From: Stieleria maiorica
Lineage (GTDB): Bacteria > Planctomycetota > Planctomycetia > Pirellulales > Pirellulaceae
DNA: 64,000 nt
Reading direction: 5' to 3'
NCBI RefSeq assembly: GCF_008035925.1
Contig: NZ_CP036264.1
Location: forward strand, 4,400,402-4,464,401
The translations under genes and the position numbers were made by a program. How positions within the stretch are numbered: the first letter of the stretch is position 1; every line of letters starts with the position of its first letter. The notes below the pieces were generated by a model. It saw only the letters and a program-made list of their open reading frames with translations. It ran no database searches and had not been told where the DNA came from. Below are positions 11,401-19,500 of the stretch, piece by piece.

Positions 11401-14400
11401 TATGATTTCCCCGAAGGCTGGGGACCGGGTAACGACGACAGTATTCCGACCGCCACCATCACCAGTCCTGCTGACAGTGCTTCGGTGACCGGCATGGTGT
11501 CGATCGCCGGAACCGCGTCGCACGAAGATTTTTCGGCGTACCGCTTGAGCTACCGGCGAATCGACGACGGTCAGTTCACCCAGTTTCTGCGCAGCGAAAC
11601 GCCGGTGGAAAATGGTGAACTCGGTGTGTGGGACACCAGCTTGCTTCCCAATGATGAATACGTGATTCGCTTGGAAGTGGCCACGACTGAGGGGGTTGCC
11701 AATGTGGCGGAGCATCGGGTCGGACTTGCCGGTGAACTGAAGCTTGGAAACTTCCGTCTAAGCTTCACCGACATGGTGATCCCGGTCGCGGGGATTCCGA
11801 TCGAGATCACGCGGATCTACGACACCTTGCAGGCCGATCGCCAAGGTGACTTCGGTTTCGGATGGAGACTCGAGTACCGTGATACCGATTTGCGGGTCGG
11901 TTTGCCGAAAAGCGGTTTGGAAGATATCGGGATCTACAGTGGACTACGTCCCGGCGTGAAGGTTTATTTGAATATTCCCGGCCAGGGGCGGCAGGGATTC
12001 ACGTTCGATCCGGACATCCGTGTGCTGCCTGGTTGGGGCGGCAACAATCTGGTGCTCGCCCGTCCGCGATTCACACCCGATCCCGGCGTCACGGCGACAC
12101 TGTCGACGGGCATCAGCAACTACCTGCACGTCAACGAGCAAGGCGAACTCTACGCCCCCGGCGGTATCCCCTACAACCCGGCCAGTCCCAATTTCGGCGG
12201 GGCGTATGTGGTGACGACGCGGGATGGTATTTCCTATCGAGTTGACGGGGCCACCGGCAAACTGGTTTCGGCAACGGATCGCAATGGGAATTCTTTAACG
12301 TTTGCCGACGGCGGAATATCGAGCGGCAACCAGTTCGAAGTTTCGTTCGATCGAAATGCATCTGGTCGAATTGCACGAATCACGGATCTGGAAGGTCAGT
12401 CCGTGGAGTATTTCTATGGAGCGGCTGGCGATCTAACGCGGGTCGTTGATCGCGAAGGGAACAGTACTGAATTCACCTACCTGGCTGGTCGTGATCACTA
12501 TCTGGACGACATCATTGATCCGCTTGGAAGAGTTGGTGACCGTTTGGAGTACGACAGTGACGGAAGACTGATCAGCACTACAAATGTCCGTGGAGCGGCA
12601 ACAAGCTACTCGTTTGATCCCGATAACTTCGTCGGGCAGGTCACCGGACCGCTCGGGGAAGAACTCCTCTATGAATATGATCAATTCGGAAATGTCGTCT
12701 CGACGACCGATGCCTTGGGAAATCAAATTCGCCACACATTCGATGCTGAAGGTCGGGTGATAGCGACCGTCGATTCGCTGGGGAATCGCACGTCCTATAC
12801 TCGCAACCAAGCGGGAGATCCCATCCAAATAACCGATGCGGCCGGGAACGTGATTCGCTTTGCATACAACGCGATGGGCGATCTGGAATCGATCATAGAT
12901 GCGATCGGTTCCGTCGAACGTCGCCGGTATGACGACTTTGGAAATCTGATTGCCCGAACGGCGCCCGATGGCGCGACGATTCATTACGAGTACGATTCAC
13001 GAGGCAATCGAATAAGAACGACTGATGCGATTGGTCGCTCAATGGAGTCGGTGTTTGACAGTTTCGGCAATGAAGTCACTCAGATTGACCGGAATGGGAA
13101 TGCATTGAACTTCGCCTTCAATGCCAACGGAGTCACCACCGGTAGTTTTGCCAATCGGGTTGATCACGATGGAACACAAGTCACTATCTCAACACAGATC
13201 ACCGTTGACAGCAACGGACAATGGACCGCTGCCCGAGATCCTCTGGGTAATGTATCGCAACGAGAGTTCAATGCTCTTGGTCAGTTGCAAGCAACTGTCG
13301 ATCCGATGGGGCGGCGTGTGGAGATGGACGGTACCGATACCCCTGTCGCTGAGTCCGTTCTCTTCGCCGGCGCACAGAATGTTGGCTTTGATTTTGACTT
13401 AGATGATCAACTGACATCGGTCACGAACAAGGGAGGTTTCACTGAGAAATATGTCTACGACGCGGTGGGCAATCTGATTCAGCGGATTTTACCTGACGGA
13501 ACAGATGCGGATGAATCGGACAATCCCATCTACGTTTATGAGTACGACGCATTGCGACGCGTGACCGCAACGGTCGATCCGAACGGTCACCGAACTGAGT
13601 TCGAGTACGATTCAGTGGGCAATCAAATCGCGGCTGTTGACGCGATGGGCAACGAATCACGTTGGCAGTACGATGCCGCAGGCAGAGTAACGGCGATGAC
13701 CGATCGGCTGCAGCGAAAAACCAGCTTCCGATACGATGCAGTTGGCCGATTGCTGGAAACCACGTTTCCGGATTCATCGTCGATCAAATACCAATATGAC
13801 AGAGATGGAAATCGCATCGGGATTATCGATGCTGACGGCAATCAAACTCGATATCGCTACGATAACGAAAGTCGATTGACGGAGGTGATCAACGTTGCCG
13901 GGAACACGACTTCGTACGAGCGAGATTCTCTGGGCAACGTTACGAAAAACATTGACGCGTTAGGCCGAGAGACACGGTTTGAATACGATGTGCTGTCGAA
14001 CCCTATCAAAACGACGCGCCCTCTCGGCCAGACATCGACTCGGACCTATTACGCTGACAGCCAACTTGAATCTGAAACAGATTTCGTCGGCAATACCAAG
14101 ACCTACACCTACGGTGATCGTGGAGAGCTTCGGCGGATCGACTTTTCAGACGGTGGCAACATCGAATATGAATATGACGATTTCGGCAACCCGGTGCGAA
14201 TCATTGACTCCGTCGACGGGACCAGCATTGCCAGCTACAACGAGCGAGCGCAGCTCGTAGAGATGGTGCGTCCGGATGGTTCATTCTTGCGGTACAGCTA
14301 CGATCTAGCTGGCAACCTGGTTTCACTGACGACTCCCAATGGGACCGCCGTTTACGAGTATGATTCGCTGAATCGAATGATTTCTGCGGAAGGCTCCAAC

Positions 14401-16074
14401 GGGGCAATCACACGCTACACCTATGACGCCGAAGGCAACGTCAGCACGATTGACTTTGGGAACGGAACCGAGGAGTCACGCGGCTACGATGCACTTGATC
14501 GCTTGGTCTTCAGCGAATTGCGTGATGCGTTAGGAACCGTGTTGTCTAGAACTGATTACACACGAGAGCCCAGCGGAAATATCACAGAGATTCACCATCC
14601 CGATGGAAGCATCACGGCTTTCCAATACGATCAACACAATCGGTTGATCGAGGAAACACGGCGGTCGCTCTCTGGCGATCTCAAGACTGTAGTCTACTCC
14701 TATGACGCAGTCGGTAACCGAGTTGCGAAAACTGATTCCGAAGTCGGCATGACTCTGTATGAATACGACAACAATGATCGATTGATTCAGGTATCGGGCG
14801 CCGAGCAGCGAAGCTACCAATACAATGCCAACGGTCAACAGCTCTCGGCGAGCGACTCCAACGGCGGTGTGATTTATCAATGGAACGGTCGTGGGCAGCT
14901 GGAATCTGCCGAAGTCACCGCCGGCACAACGACTACCACCGTCGGTTACGCCTATGACGCATCGGGAAATCTTGTCCGCCGTACCGTCGACGGGCTTGCA
15001 ACCAATTTCTTGGTCGATGCGAATCGCGACTATTCGGAGGTGATTGAGGAATATGGTGACCTAGGCAATGTGGTCTACCTTTATGGCAATGAACGGATTA
15101 GCCACACAAGCAATGGTGAAACTGTTTACTATCATTCCGACCACCAAGACTCGATAACATCCATCCATGATGATTCCGGGCAGTTGGTCGCCTCAGGGAC
15201 ATTCGACGCATTCGGGTTGCCGCTGGAAAACACGGTGGACTTATTCTCACCGTTTGGTTTCACCGGTCAGTACACCGATGATGTCACCGGAAATGTTTAC
15301 CTGCGGGCTCGTCATATGGATCCGGTCGACGGGCGTTTTCTATCGGAAGACCCCTACGCCGGTGTTCGCGATGAACCGACCAGTCTGCACCGTTTCCTTT
15401 ATGCCCACAACAATCCGGTCGCTTACACCGACCCTAGTGGCGAAGTCACGATTGCACAAACGATCGTGACCGTGGGTTTGATCGGCGGATTGCTGGGATT
15501 AACGACGTTGGTGGGACGCCAGTTATTTGAAGCCACCGCTTCGGTGAATTGGAAAGGGTTTTCTGGCGGCGTATCGGGCGGGCCATCGGCGGTCGTCGTG
15601 AGTGCCTCTGCCGGCATGTTGGCCAGTGCAGTCGCGACAGAGAACGCACCATTTGAACGCAAGGTTAGTTGGAGTGACGATTATCAGCGACGATACTCCG
15701 GATTGATGGGGACGATCCTTGCGGGTGTATCCGGCGGACTCTCGACTCCTGTGCTGGATTTGTCGGGAGGAATCGGAACATTTGAATTGGAATTGCCTCG
15801 TCCGTTAACGCCACGGATCGCTCCGACCCTCGGTTTGGTAGGAGCGTTTCTGATGTACGACAGTACGGTGACGGTCATCGCCGGAAAAACATTTAGTTCG
15901 TTCCTGGCCATGGGCTACGGAGCAGGGGGCGCTAATGGATGCGGTCTTGGCACTCCCAGTGCGGCGGACACCGTTAGTTCCGGAGTCAATTTGGTTCTGC
16001 CCACCGGCGAGACGAACCGACAAAACACGGGTCAGATCCGAGACGCATTCGGCCTGGCCAACGTGAGGTGTTGA
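2428..16074 (+). CDS. giant FG-GAP / Ig-like / RHS surface protein (4548 aa)
   Basis: This is a very long exported-type protein. Domains in order: a basic N-terminus with a LEPR-XLL-like motif (RLETLEARQMLA, residues 35-46); a dockerin-like pair of Ca-binding loops (57-77 and 101-124); beta-rich linkers and a cadherin-like domain (437-519); a long FG-GAP/VCBS array (about 530-1670); a cadherin-like domain carrying an inserted LamG domain (about 1815-2008); two SdrD/Cna B-like domains (about 2050-2232); six or seven putative Ig (He_PIG) domains (about 2265-2900); Ig-like linkers; an RHS entry domain (about 3107-3158); YD repeats (about 3270-4212); the RHS core (about 4220-4338); and a 210-residue unique C-terminus. 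Likely roles are adhesion, surface structure or delivery of the C-terminal tip. There is no clear ribosome binding site at 2428; ATG 2485 is an alternative that keeps the sorting motif. Confidence 0.9.
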   Translation: MLTLRNRRRPSRSDRASRHMQNRRRAAHRNSRRPRLETLEARQMLAAAIWHNVLSSLDVNDSGSVSPLDALVVLNEIARGAYVDANTGELDSEVPDDVTPPFIDVNCDSLATPRDALFVLNNLAGSFFEPQFALTTSGAISDQSGRVVAAGCHAQLVEGDSLRTEITTSVPITRSGQGVRLTFDAPEFDRSSDGGMQDAVEISVTDGNGQTVTQTYTPDRQSAFNWSENTGLATGSSSAVAVPAENSGQPYELTVNLAHLPVGEQVDVTVRLVNNDGDSGTSVVVRDLEIISGLDDPSEVYASPNRSVPNAATIDFDSLVDISSSVQPSYGRTSYSTDRSQVITELVLTNRSNQTIAGDVVIVLDQFTNLDLATLRPDGLLPDGRPFFNLTSFTDGPLGPGESTRAREVRFTNPGDEPFRYRLLAFGDLNRAPERFTSTPIEVLQSGDVFRYSALAIDPDGDRLTYSLVAGHSTGLIDATTGRLTWQSTSAEIGSNRFTVRATDPYGLFVDQTFDLEVRDDVQNRPPNFVTDPVTEAIASSGFEITTVGVGAGPLGAAIISGFQGPRLVTANSDDQTIGIYAGENNGRFDDVTTYATGHPRRMEQLIDVGITLDAGIPEAQHPLDAFQVRNIAQGDFDLDGNLDLVAAYNFDLNSDSSVGTTRVVVLFGDGNGEFAAPLVLSEYEISDADAELRAVTTGDINNDGVPDIVFNERHAGGFLATAISNGDGTFQPVNQTVYDELISDFVLADIDLDGNLDLFGRTILSEAFGATDHDLFWSRGNGGGTFESPNEFRGTRRGGLDETTKPYDLADLDGDGDLDLVISGDNQLIQVFHNDGSGEFTLVNEIDPPSAQAFYGPDWLIVADFTGDGINDIAFHHVWESRIDLLIGDGNGIDFTHQQGSRSQGRPDNWTMDFEPMDVDGDGDLDIVHGVELARAGFTVGLNDGSGNFDFFEYAIPELSNSIKRNETDATVRGALFGDYNADGVLDVSYFTTDNNFSGQTDAHGIGIRFGTRPGEFGNTRAEPWVDQPRTNAVYHGDFNGDDIVDLFDSLGDVVTIGNGDGSFQEPVPASGIRRPAFVAAVGDYNLDGLDDVVAGREGGLYVGLSNGDGTLDVNQTIDGGGFYGYHSMEAVDFNRDGYLDFIVKAEVDEYFEVYLNDPLSPGTFTINFTYNLADGSQGINVSNWEESWDVGDFNGDGIQDFLTAERESNTPLTPINLVLFAGDGEGGFTRWSESEGFEEFKQFGVLGQPVDPGDLSSGDIDGDGDLDVLSASTLGTRIFLNDGNGNFAFSGDLLTYVRTHQRHRESWLVDFDEDGHLDFVIAAAADIVGAIHVFKGDGQGNFAVAQSVNMHGEANSTRDPFVDWNHDGHLDYVYATGDSSSDDVAFYMGRRDDLVDVLAVDLNGDGNEEILGIQDQMERLQIFVGDSLGRFSRQQDLQTGRSPKALAAGDLDGNGMEIVAANRSDASLSIFSGDLASGFSSSVIDVPGRPIDVELADHDGDGEIDIFVLDEMNGLHVYAGNGTLVPEDPASVSLGDRPGRMLLADANGDGALDVVITLPESQRIMILPGDGATLDLGAPIYLDLDEAPADLAVLNLNDDAHPDIAIALPFANAVAVYYGLGSGQFARPQSITVGDSPTRIVSEDADEDGRMDLIVTNTGDDTVSVIYNRFDPNEVYRYDSDAVDPDDDILTYAIVDGPRGLIINPANGALLWAASPDQVGVHDVVISADDGRGGVGTQTFKIEVVPAEENASPLIALMPEMTIAASESFTHTIQAIDADHHPLRFRLLQGPDGASINPTSGELIWDGRSQAEEFGRGHAGGIIRIPSAATLKPESITVEGWYQLKALTRFNILVQDQGILVTTHETDQSIRVDLSLEGETLRFFVPVTPKRDEWYHLAFTYDAATGEAKLFVDGVLGGSATASEPKPLNTTPGVTQVGIPNGTMRAVVDNYRIWDDARDEQEIRDGMDRQFEGDPRLVVDYRFEETDTITVRDHSIYGNHGYRIAFNLTSQPAVGLADPGRYDFTVGVEDGRGGFDVKSFTIDVAPEIRGSIEGKLFEDLDGDGVQDDGSENPAEPGLADWHLFIDQNENGFPDPGERQAITDSGGNYAFPNLLTGDYRISVSPVAGYQSPPSFEAEARSETLNEIDPGSAISYDLAIEQLALSQIRGQLKTESDQPIPYWKVFADLNEDGFRDTDEPMAMSDRFGNFAVTGLGQGNYKLLADKPAGWSDAAEVDGLMVELGADEISEGNDFVLSPTNSSVTAGLHFVTTAPESIEARRTLTYASIALSISEGEVRYDLSLAPDGMVVDPTTGLLAWRPTVDQVGEHTIVLRAKSGDSVALQDFIIDVTAPNEPPVVTRLPGDIAHLNQPHQFDIAAQDDQQETLTFALLGPSHGASVDFSSGRMTWTPGATGSFAFLLEVTDGSGASTREEFTIQVDSAAPVLELVDVRLPRDQFPVGQQSIARISAMDSLGRDVDWTINSPPTGMTVQVDGTIEWTPTGQQLGEHTLMFVAVTAGGTSFPVEVPVSVVGSLVNSKPVVRSSPITAAVVGSPYSYDLVVDDPDRDPLSFALLEAPHGMSLDPIDGTVRWTPAEDQRREHSVVIRIADTYGAEVLHSYKLTTRRFGGPPVIESVPETEASVGQAYFYTIEARDAEKDPLTYRLLTAPDGMSITESTGAIVWTPIADQVGLQTVAIEVSDGVGGASTQSFAIRVGQGVANTPPTINSSAPRFAAVGSTYRYPIVAADPEQTQLSYLIATGPAGMTITTEGLISWMPGSGAEGKVPVTIRVIDEGGAAAIESFEIDVLAENLDPIIESSAPSEAVAGAVFRYDLFASDPNVDLLTYELTVGPALASIDAFGRIRWTPTSSDLGDHPFEVTVRDPRGGVAIQSFDLEVIEDTVPPRVSLIERPNDTSRNVLPWQGPFVVYAKSIDNVEVASLTLTANGQSIPLDAAGTATFNFEDWAFQTINATATAVDTSGNETSRTITFNYDFPEGWGPGNDDSIPTATITSPADSASVTGMVSIAGTASHEDFSAYRLSYRRIDDGQFTQFLRSETPVENGELGVWDTSLLPNDEYVIRLEVATTEGVANVAEHRVGLAGELKLGNFRLSFTDMVIPVAGIPIEITRIYDTLQADRQGDFGFGWRLEYRDTDLRVGLPKSGLEDIGIYSGLRPGVKVYLNIPGQGRQGFTFDPDIRVLPGWGGNNLVLARPRFTPDPGVTATLSTGISNYLHVNEQGELYAPGGIPYNPASPNFGGAYVVTTRDGISYRVDGATGKLVSATDRNGNSLTFADGGISSGNQFEVSFDRNASGRIARITDLEGQSVEYFYGAAGDLTRVVDREGNSTEFTYLAGRDHYLDDIIDPLGRVGDRLEYDSDGRLISTTNVRGAATSYSFDPDNFVGQVTGPLGEELLYEYDQFGNVVSTTDALGNQIRHTFDAEGRVIATVDSLGNRTSYTRNQAGDPIQITDAAGNVIRFAYNAMGDLESIIDAIGSVERRRYDDFGNLIARTAPDGATIHYEYDSRGNRIRTTDAIGRSMESVFDSFGNEVTQIDRNGNALNFAFNANGVTTGSFANRVDHDGTQVTISTQITVDSNGQWTAARDPLGNVSQREFNALGQLQATVDPMGRRVEMDGTDTPVAESVLFAGAQNVGFDFDLDDQLTSVTNKGGFTEKYVYDAVGNLIQRILPDGTDADESDNPIYVYEYDALRRVTATVDPNGHRTEFEYDSVGNQIAAVDAMGNESRWQYDAAGRVTAMTDRLQRKTSFRYDAVGRLLETTFPDSSSIKYQYDRDGNRIGIIDADGNQTRYRYDNESRLTEVINVAGNTTSYERDSLGNVTKNIDALGRETRFEYDVLSNPIKTTRPLGQTSTRTYYADSQLESETDFVGNTKTYTYGDRGELRRIDFSDGGNIEYEYDDFGNPVRIIDSVDGTSIASYNERAQLVEMVRPDGSFLRYSYDLAGNLVSLTTPNGTAVYEYDSLNRMISAEGSNGAITRYTYDAEGNVSTIDFGNGTEESRGYDALDRLVFSELRDALGTVLSRTDYTREPSGNITEIHHPDGSITAFQYDQHNRLIEETRRSLSGDLKTVVYSYDAVGNRVAKTDSEVGMTLYEYDNNDRLIQVSGAEQRSYQYNANGQQLSASDSNGGVIYQWNGRGQLESAEVTAGTTTTTVGYAYDASGNLVRRTVDGLATNFLVDANRDYSEVIEEYGDLGNVVYLYGNERISHTSNGETVYYHSDHQDSITSIHDDSGQLVASGTFDAFGLPLENTVDLFSPFGFTGQYTDDVTGNVYLRARHMDPVDGRFLSEDPYAGVRDEPTSLHRFLYAHNNPVAYTDPSGEVTIAQTIVTVGLIGGLLGLTTLVGRQLFEATASVNWKGFSGGVSGGPSAVVVSASAGMLASAVATENAPFERKVSWSDDYQRRYSGLMGTILAGVSGGLSTPVLDLSGGIGTFELELPRPLTPRIAPTLGLVGAFLMYDSTVTVIAGKTFSSFLAMGYGAGGANGCGLGTPSAADTVSSGVNLVLPTGETNRQNTGQIRDAFGLANVRC
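4020..7440 (+). other. FG-GAP/VCBS repeat array within the 4548-aa protein
   Basis: About residues 531-1671 consist of many repeats of roughly 50-70 residues. Each carries an acidic Ca-binding loop of the type D-x-D-G-D-G-x-x-D, for example DLDGDGDLDL, DFNGDGIQDF and DIDGDGDLDV, followed by a short strand ending in I/V-x-x-G/N-DG-x-G-x-F. This is the integrin-alpha-like beta-propeller signature. At about 16-20 loops there are enough blades for two or three seven-bladed propellers. Calcium dependence is expected from the loops. Confidence 0.85.
11745..15440 (+). other. RHS/YD shell and RHS core of the 4548-aa protein
   Basis: The segment starts with the entry motif IPVAGIPIEITRIYDT and FGFGWRLEY, continues through dozens of YD repeats (x-YDxxGN-x patterns such as YEYDQFGNVVSTTD) and closes with the RHS-associated core: GFTGQYTDDVTGNVYLRARH, DPVDGRFLSEDPY and NNPVAYTDPSGE. 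In characterised RHS and TcC proteins this region folds into a hollow beta cage whose core acts as an autoprotease releasing the C-terminal tip. By family, the conserved Asp residues of DPxxGRFLSEDP belong to that activity. Confidence 0.88.
15441..16071 (+). other. unique C-terminal tip after the RHS core
   Basis: The 210 residues after DPSGE are rich in Gly, Ser, Ala and Val. They begin with a hydrophobic helix (about 20 residues from TIAQTIVTVGLIGG), continue with glycine-rich beta-like segments ('GGVSGGPSAVVVSASAGML', 'LAGVSGGLSTPVLDLSGG') and end in a Cys. I recognise no nuclease, deaminase or ADP-ribosyltransferase motif. RHS tips are often toxins, but this looks more like a membrane-active or structural segment. 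No small immunity gene follows in the next 436 bases. Confidence 0.5.
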
Positions 16075-16510
16075 CCGCAGGTCACGAGGGAGTCAGGCGT
16101 CTATCGATCCACCACGGGTTACGAGAGCTCAAAACGCTTTCGCGGTAGCATCGCTGTAACCTCCGCCCGATGCCGCTAAGTTTAGGCCCGGACGCTTGCG
16201 CGAACCGGCTGATGTAAATGGATTATCAGCCGTTTGGCGCGAGCCTACGGGCCCTCCCCACAGGACCAGCCGGTCAGTACGGGCAGATTGACCGCTTACT
16301 GTCCGGTGAAACGGAAGGTGGCTCGCGGAGACTCGGGCCGGCGCGGGCGGACGCTTGCGGATTGGGGCTGATTCCTAGTGGACAAGTGTTGAATATCGCC
16401 AGCCGGGGGAGGACAATAGGGGCGCCTCCCGTCCGGGGGATCGGCGTGTCGCTGTCGGGCCTTGGCGGCCTCTTTCGCCGTCGCTCCCCAATATCCATGC
16501 AGAGTCTCCC
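16075..16510. other. intergenic region between the two giant genes
   Basis: These 436 bases have no supported gene and no clear Shine-Dalgarno site before the ATG at 16511. They contain the palindrome at 16184-16254 and a G/C-rich stretch between about 16320 and 16480. An open frame running from 16218 into the giant gene is out of frame with it and is treated as chance. Confidence 0.5.
16184..16254. repeat. palindromic intergenic repeat
   Basis: The arms are AGGCCCG-gacgcttGCGCGaa-CCGGCTGAT and the inverted ATCAGCCG-tttGGCGCGAGCC-TACGGGCC, around a loop of about 12 bases near 16213-16224. The GGCGCGAGCCTACGGGCC half resembles the GGCGCTAGCCGCGGGCC half of the element at 2006-2082. It probably folds into a long hairpin in RNA and may end the upstream giant transcript. 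Confidence 0.55.
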
Positions 16511-19500
16511 ATGTTCCAGTGGCGCAAACACGGACCTGTCCGCCCCTCCAAGCAGCGCAAGAAGAAAAAAACTCCCACCCGCCGCAGCAGGCTCGAATCA
16601 CTGGAAGCCCGACGCCTGCTTGCCCGCGAAGTTTCGGGGACACTGGCCGGCGACGACACTTGGTCGGGGACCATTCATGTCACCGGCGACGTCACCGTTC
16701 CGGCCGGATCAAAGCTGACGATTCAGCCAGATACGGTCGTCAAGTTTCAAACAGGACGATGGTTGACCGGAAACGGCTCGATCGAGGCGGTCGGATCGCC
16801 GGGACAACCCATTGTTCTTACCAGTGCGTTGGATGACACGGTCGGTGAAGATTTGACACCCGGTGTGGAAGGAGCACCCTATCCTGGTCACTGGGAATCA
16901 CTGTACCTCGCTGGGCCCGGCAACCTGCTACAAAACGTCGAAGTTCGTTATGCCGGCGATACCAATGGGGATGGGCAAGGGGGTGGGCATGTCGAATCGA
17001 TTCGTATCGACCATCCGGCTACCGATCCATCGGATCAGACACGTTTGAATGATGTCCGGATCACTGCGTCCTATTCCAACGGCTTGCACGTGCTACAGGG
17101 GGCACCGAGCCTGCAGTCGGTTGATGTCAGCGGCGGTCGAGGTTACGCGTACTATTTCGACATCGACGCGTCTCCGGTCGTGAGCAACTTGACGGCATCG
17201 GGCAATTTAGGCGGAGATCGAATCGTCCTGCAGACCGGCAATCTGACCGAAGATCGATCCTGGGACTATGGCGATCTTCCGCTCCACATGACCGATGGCA
17301 GCATCCATGTGCAATCGGATTCCGAAGGCAATCCTGTCACACTGTCGATCGCACCCGGCACCGTGATCAAGATGTCACGCGGCAGGACGCTGCTGACGCC
17401 GCAGGGCGCGATTCAGGCGGTCGGCACCCCGGATGAACCGATCATCTTCACCGCCGCAACGGATGACTCGGTCGGTGGCGATTCCAACGGCGACGCCGAC
17501 GCCTCGGTACCATATCCGGGATACTGGCAATCGATCTACTTGACCGGTCCCAATAACGTTCTTGAAAACGTCGAAGTCCGCTATGCGGGCGATTCCGACG
17601 GCAATGGGGTGGGCGGTGGTCAAACCGAGTCGATTCGGATTGACCATGTTGCGACCGACCCGGCAACCGAAGCACGGCTCACCAATGTCCGCGTTACCAA
17701 CGCCTACTCGAATGGTGTGCATGTGCTGCATGGTTCACCGACCTTGCAGTCGGTCAACGTGGTTGATGGATTGGGGTATGGGTACTACTTCGACATCGAC
17801 GCCGATCCGATCACCAACGGCATAACGGCATCCGGCAATCTGGCCGGAGACCGCATCGTTCTGCAGACCGGCGACTTGACCGAAAACAGGACCTGGGACT
17901 ACGGCAGTTTGCCGCTGCACTGGACCGATGGCAGCATCTACGTGCGGTCCGACACCGAGGGCAATCCCGTCACGTTGTCCATCGCGCCGGGCACGGTCAT
18001 CAAGATGCCACGTGGCCGAACGTTGTTGACGCCTGAAGGCACATTGAACGCGGTGGGGACACCCGCCGAACCGATCGTCTTTACCGCGGCCAATGATGAT
18101 TCCATCGGCGGGGACTCTAACGGCGACCTCGATGCGACCGTACCGTACCGTGGATACTGGCAAGCGATCTACCTGAACGGCCCCGGAAGCGTCTTGGAAA
18201 ATGTCGAAGTCCGCTACGCCGGTGACATCGACGGCAACGGGATCGGGGGCGGTCAGGTCGCTTCGGTTCATTTGAATCATGCCAACACGGATCCGACGAC
18301 GGCAATTCAGCTCAGGAATGTAAGGATCTCCGACGGTTATTCGACCGGTGTGGATGTGAACGTCGGGACCCCCATTCTTGAAACCGTTCATGTCGAAAAT
18401 TCGTTGAACGTCCCCTTCTATTTCGCCATCGACGCGGACCCGAGTGTCAGCGGACTGACCGGACGGGGGAATGCCGGCGGCGATCGGATTGTGTTGCAAT
18501 CTGGCACGCTGAAATTCGACCGGACGTGGGACTACGGAAGCCTGCCGCTGCACATTTCGGCAGGAAATTATGTCGTCGGAGACTCAAACGGGACGCCGGC
18601 GACGTTGACCATCGCAGCGGGAACGGTGGTCAAAATGCCGAAGGCTTACTACATGTTTTCCGACAGCGGAACCATCCATGCGCTGGGGACGGCAGCGGAA
18701 CCGATCGTCTTTACAGCCCACGCCGACGATTCCATCGGTGGTGACTCCAACGGCGACGCTGATGTGACAACGCCCTATCCCGGCTACTGGGAATCGATCT
18801 ATCTGGACGGTCCGAGAAACATTTTTGAAAACGTCGAGATCCGGTACGCCGGCGACACCGATGGAAACGGGATTGCCGGTGGACAAGTCGGGAGTTTCGA
18901 ACTTCGCCATGCCGGGAATGATCCCGCCGCGCAAACGCGTTTGACCAACGTGCGGATTTCCGAGGGATATTCCAACGGGATCAACCTTCGCTCCGGCGAT
19001 CCGGTGCTGCAAAACATCCATGCCCAGGACAATTTTGGCGTCCCGTTTTACTTCGAACTTGACACCGATCCCCAAACGTCGGGGCTGAGCGGTCGCGGAA
19101 ACCTGGGTGGCGATCAGATCGCGATTCAGTCCGGAACGCTGACGGAAGATCGGTCGTGGGACTACGGTGATTTGCCGATTCATTTGACGGCGGGCAATTT
19201 CTTCGTCGGGTCAGATGCCCAAAGCAACCCCGTCACGTTAACGATCGCCGCCGGCACGGTGATCAAGATGCCTAACGCGTACTTCTTCGAATCGCGCGAG
19301 GGCACCATCCACGCGGTCGGCACCGAGGACGATCCGATCGTCTTCACCGCCGCGACCGATGACACCGTCGGCGGGGATTCCAATCGCGACCGAACAGCGA
19401 CCAAACCCTATCCCGGCTACTGGGAATCGCTGTACTTGATCGGCCCGTCCAATGTCCTGGAACATGTTCACGTGCGCTATGCCGGCGACACCGACGGCAA

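Noticed and set aside
12500..15000. Possible recent horizontal transfer of the YD section of the first giant gene
   Set aside because: It looks somewhat richer in A and T than its flanks, but no composition could be calculated here and YD repeats favour such codons.
16218..16718. Open frame overlapping the start of the 12469-aa gene
   Set aside because: It runs out of frame through a palindromic repeat, has no ribosome site and no protein motif.
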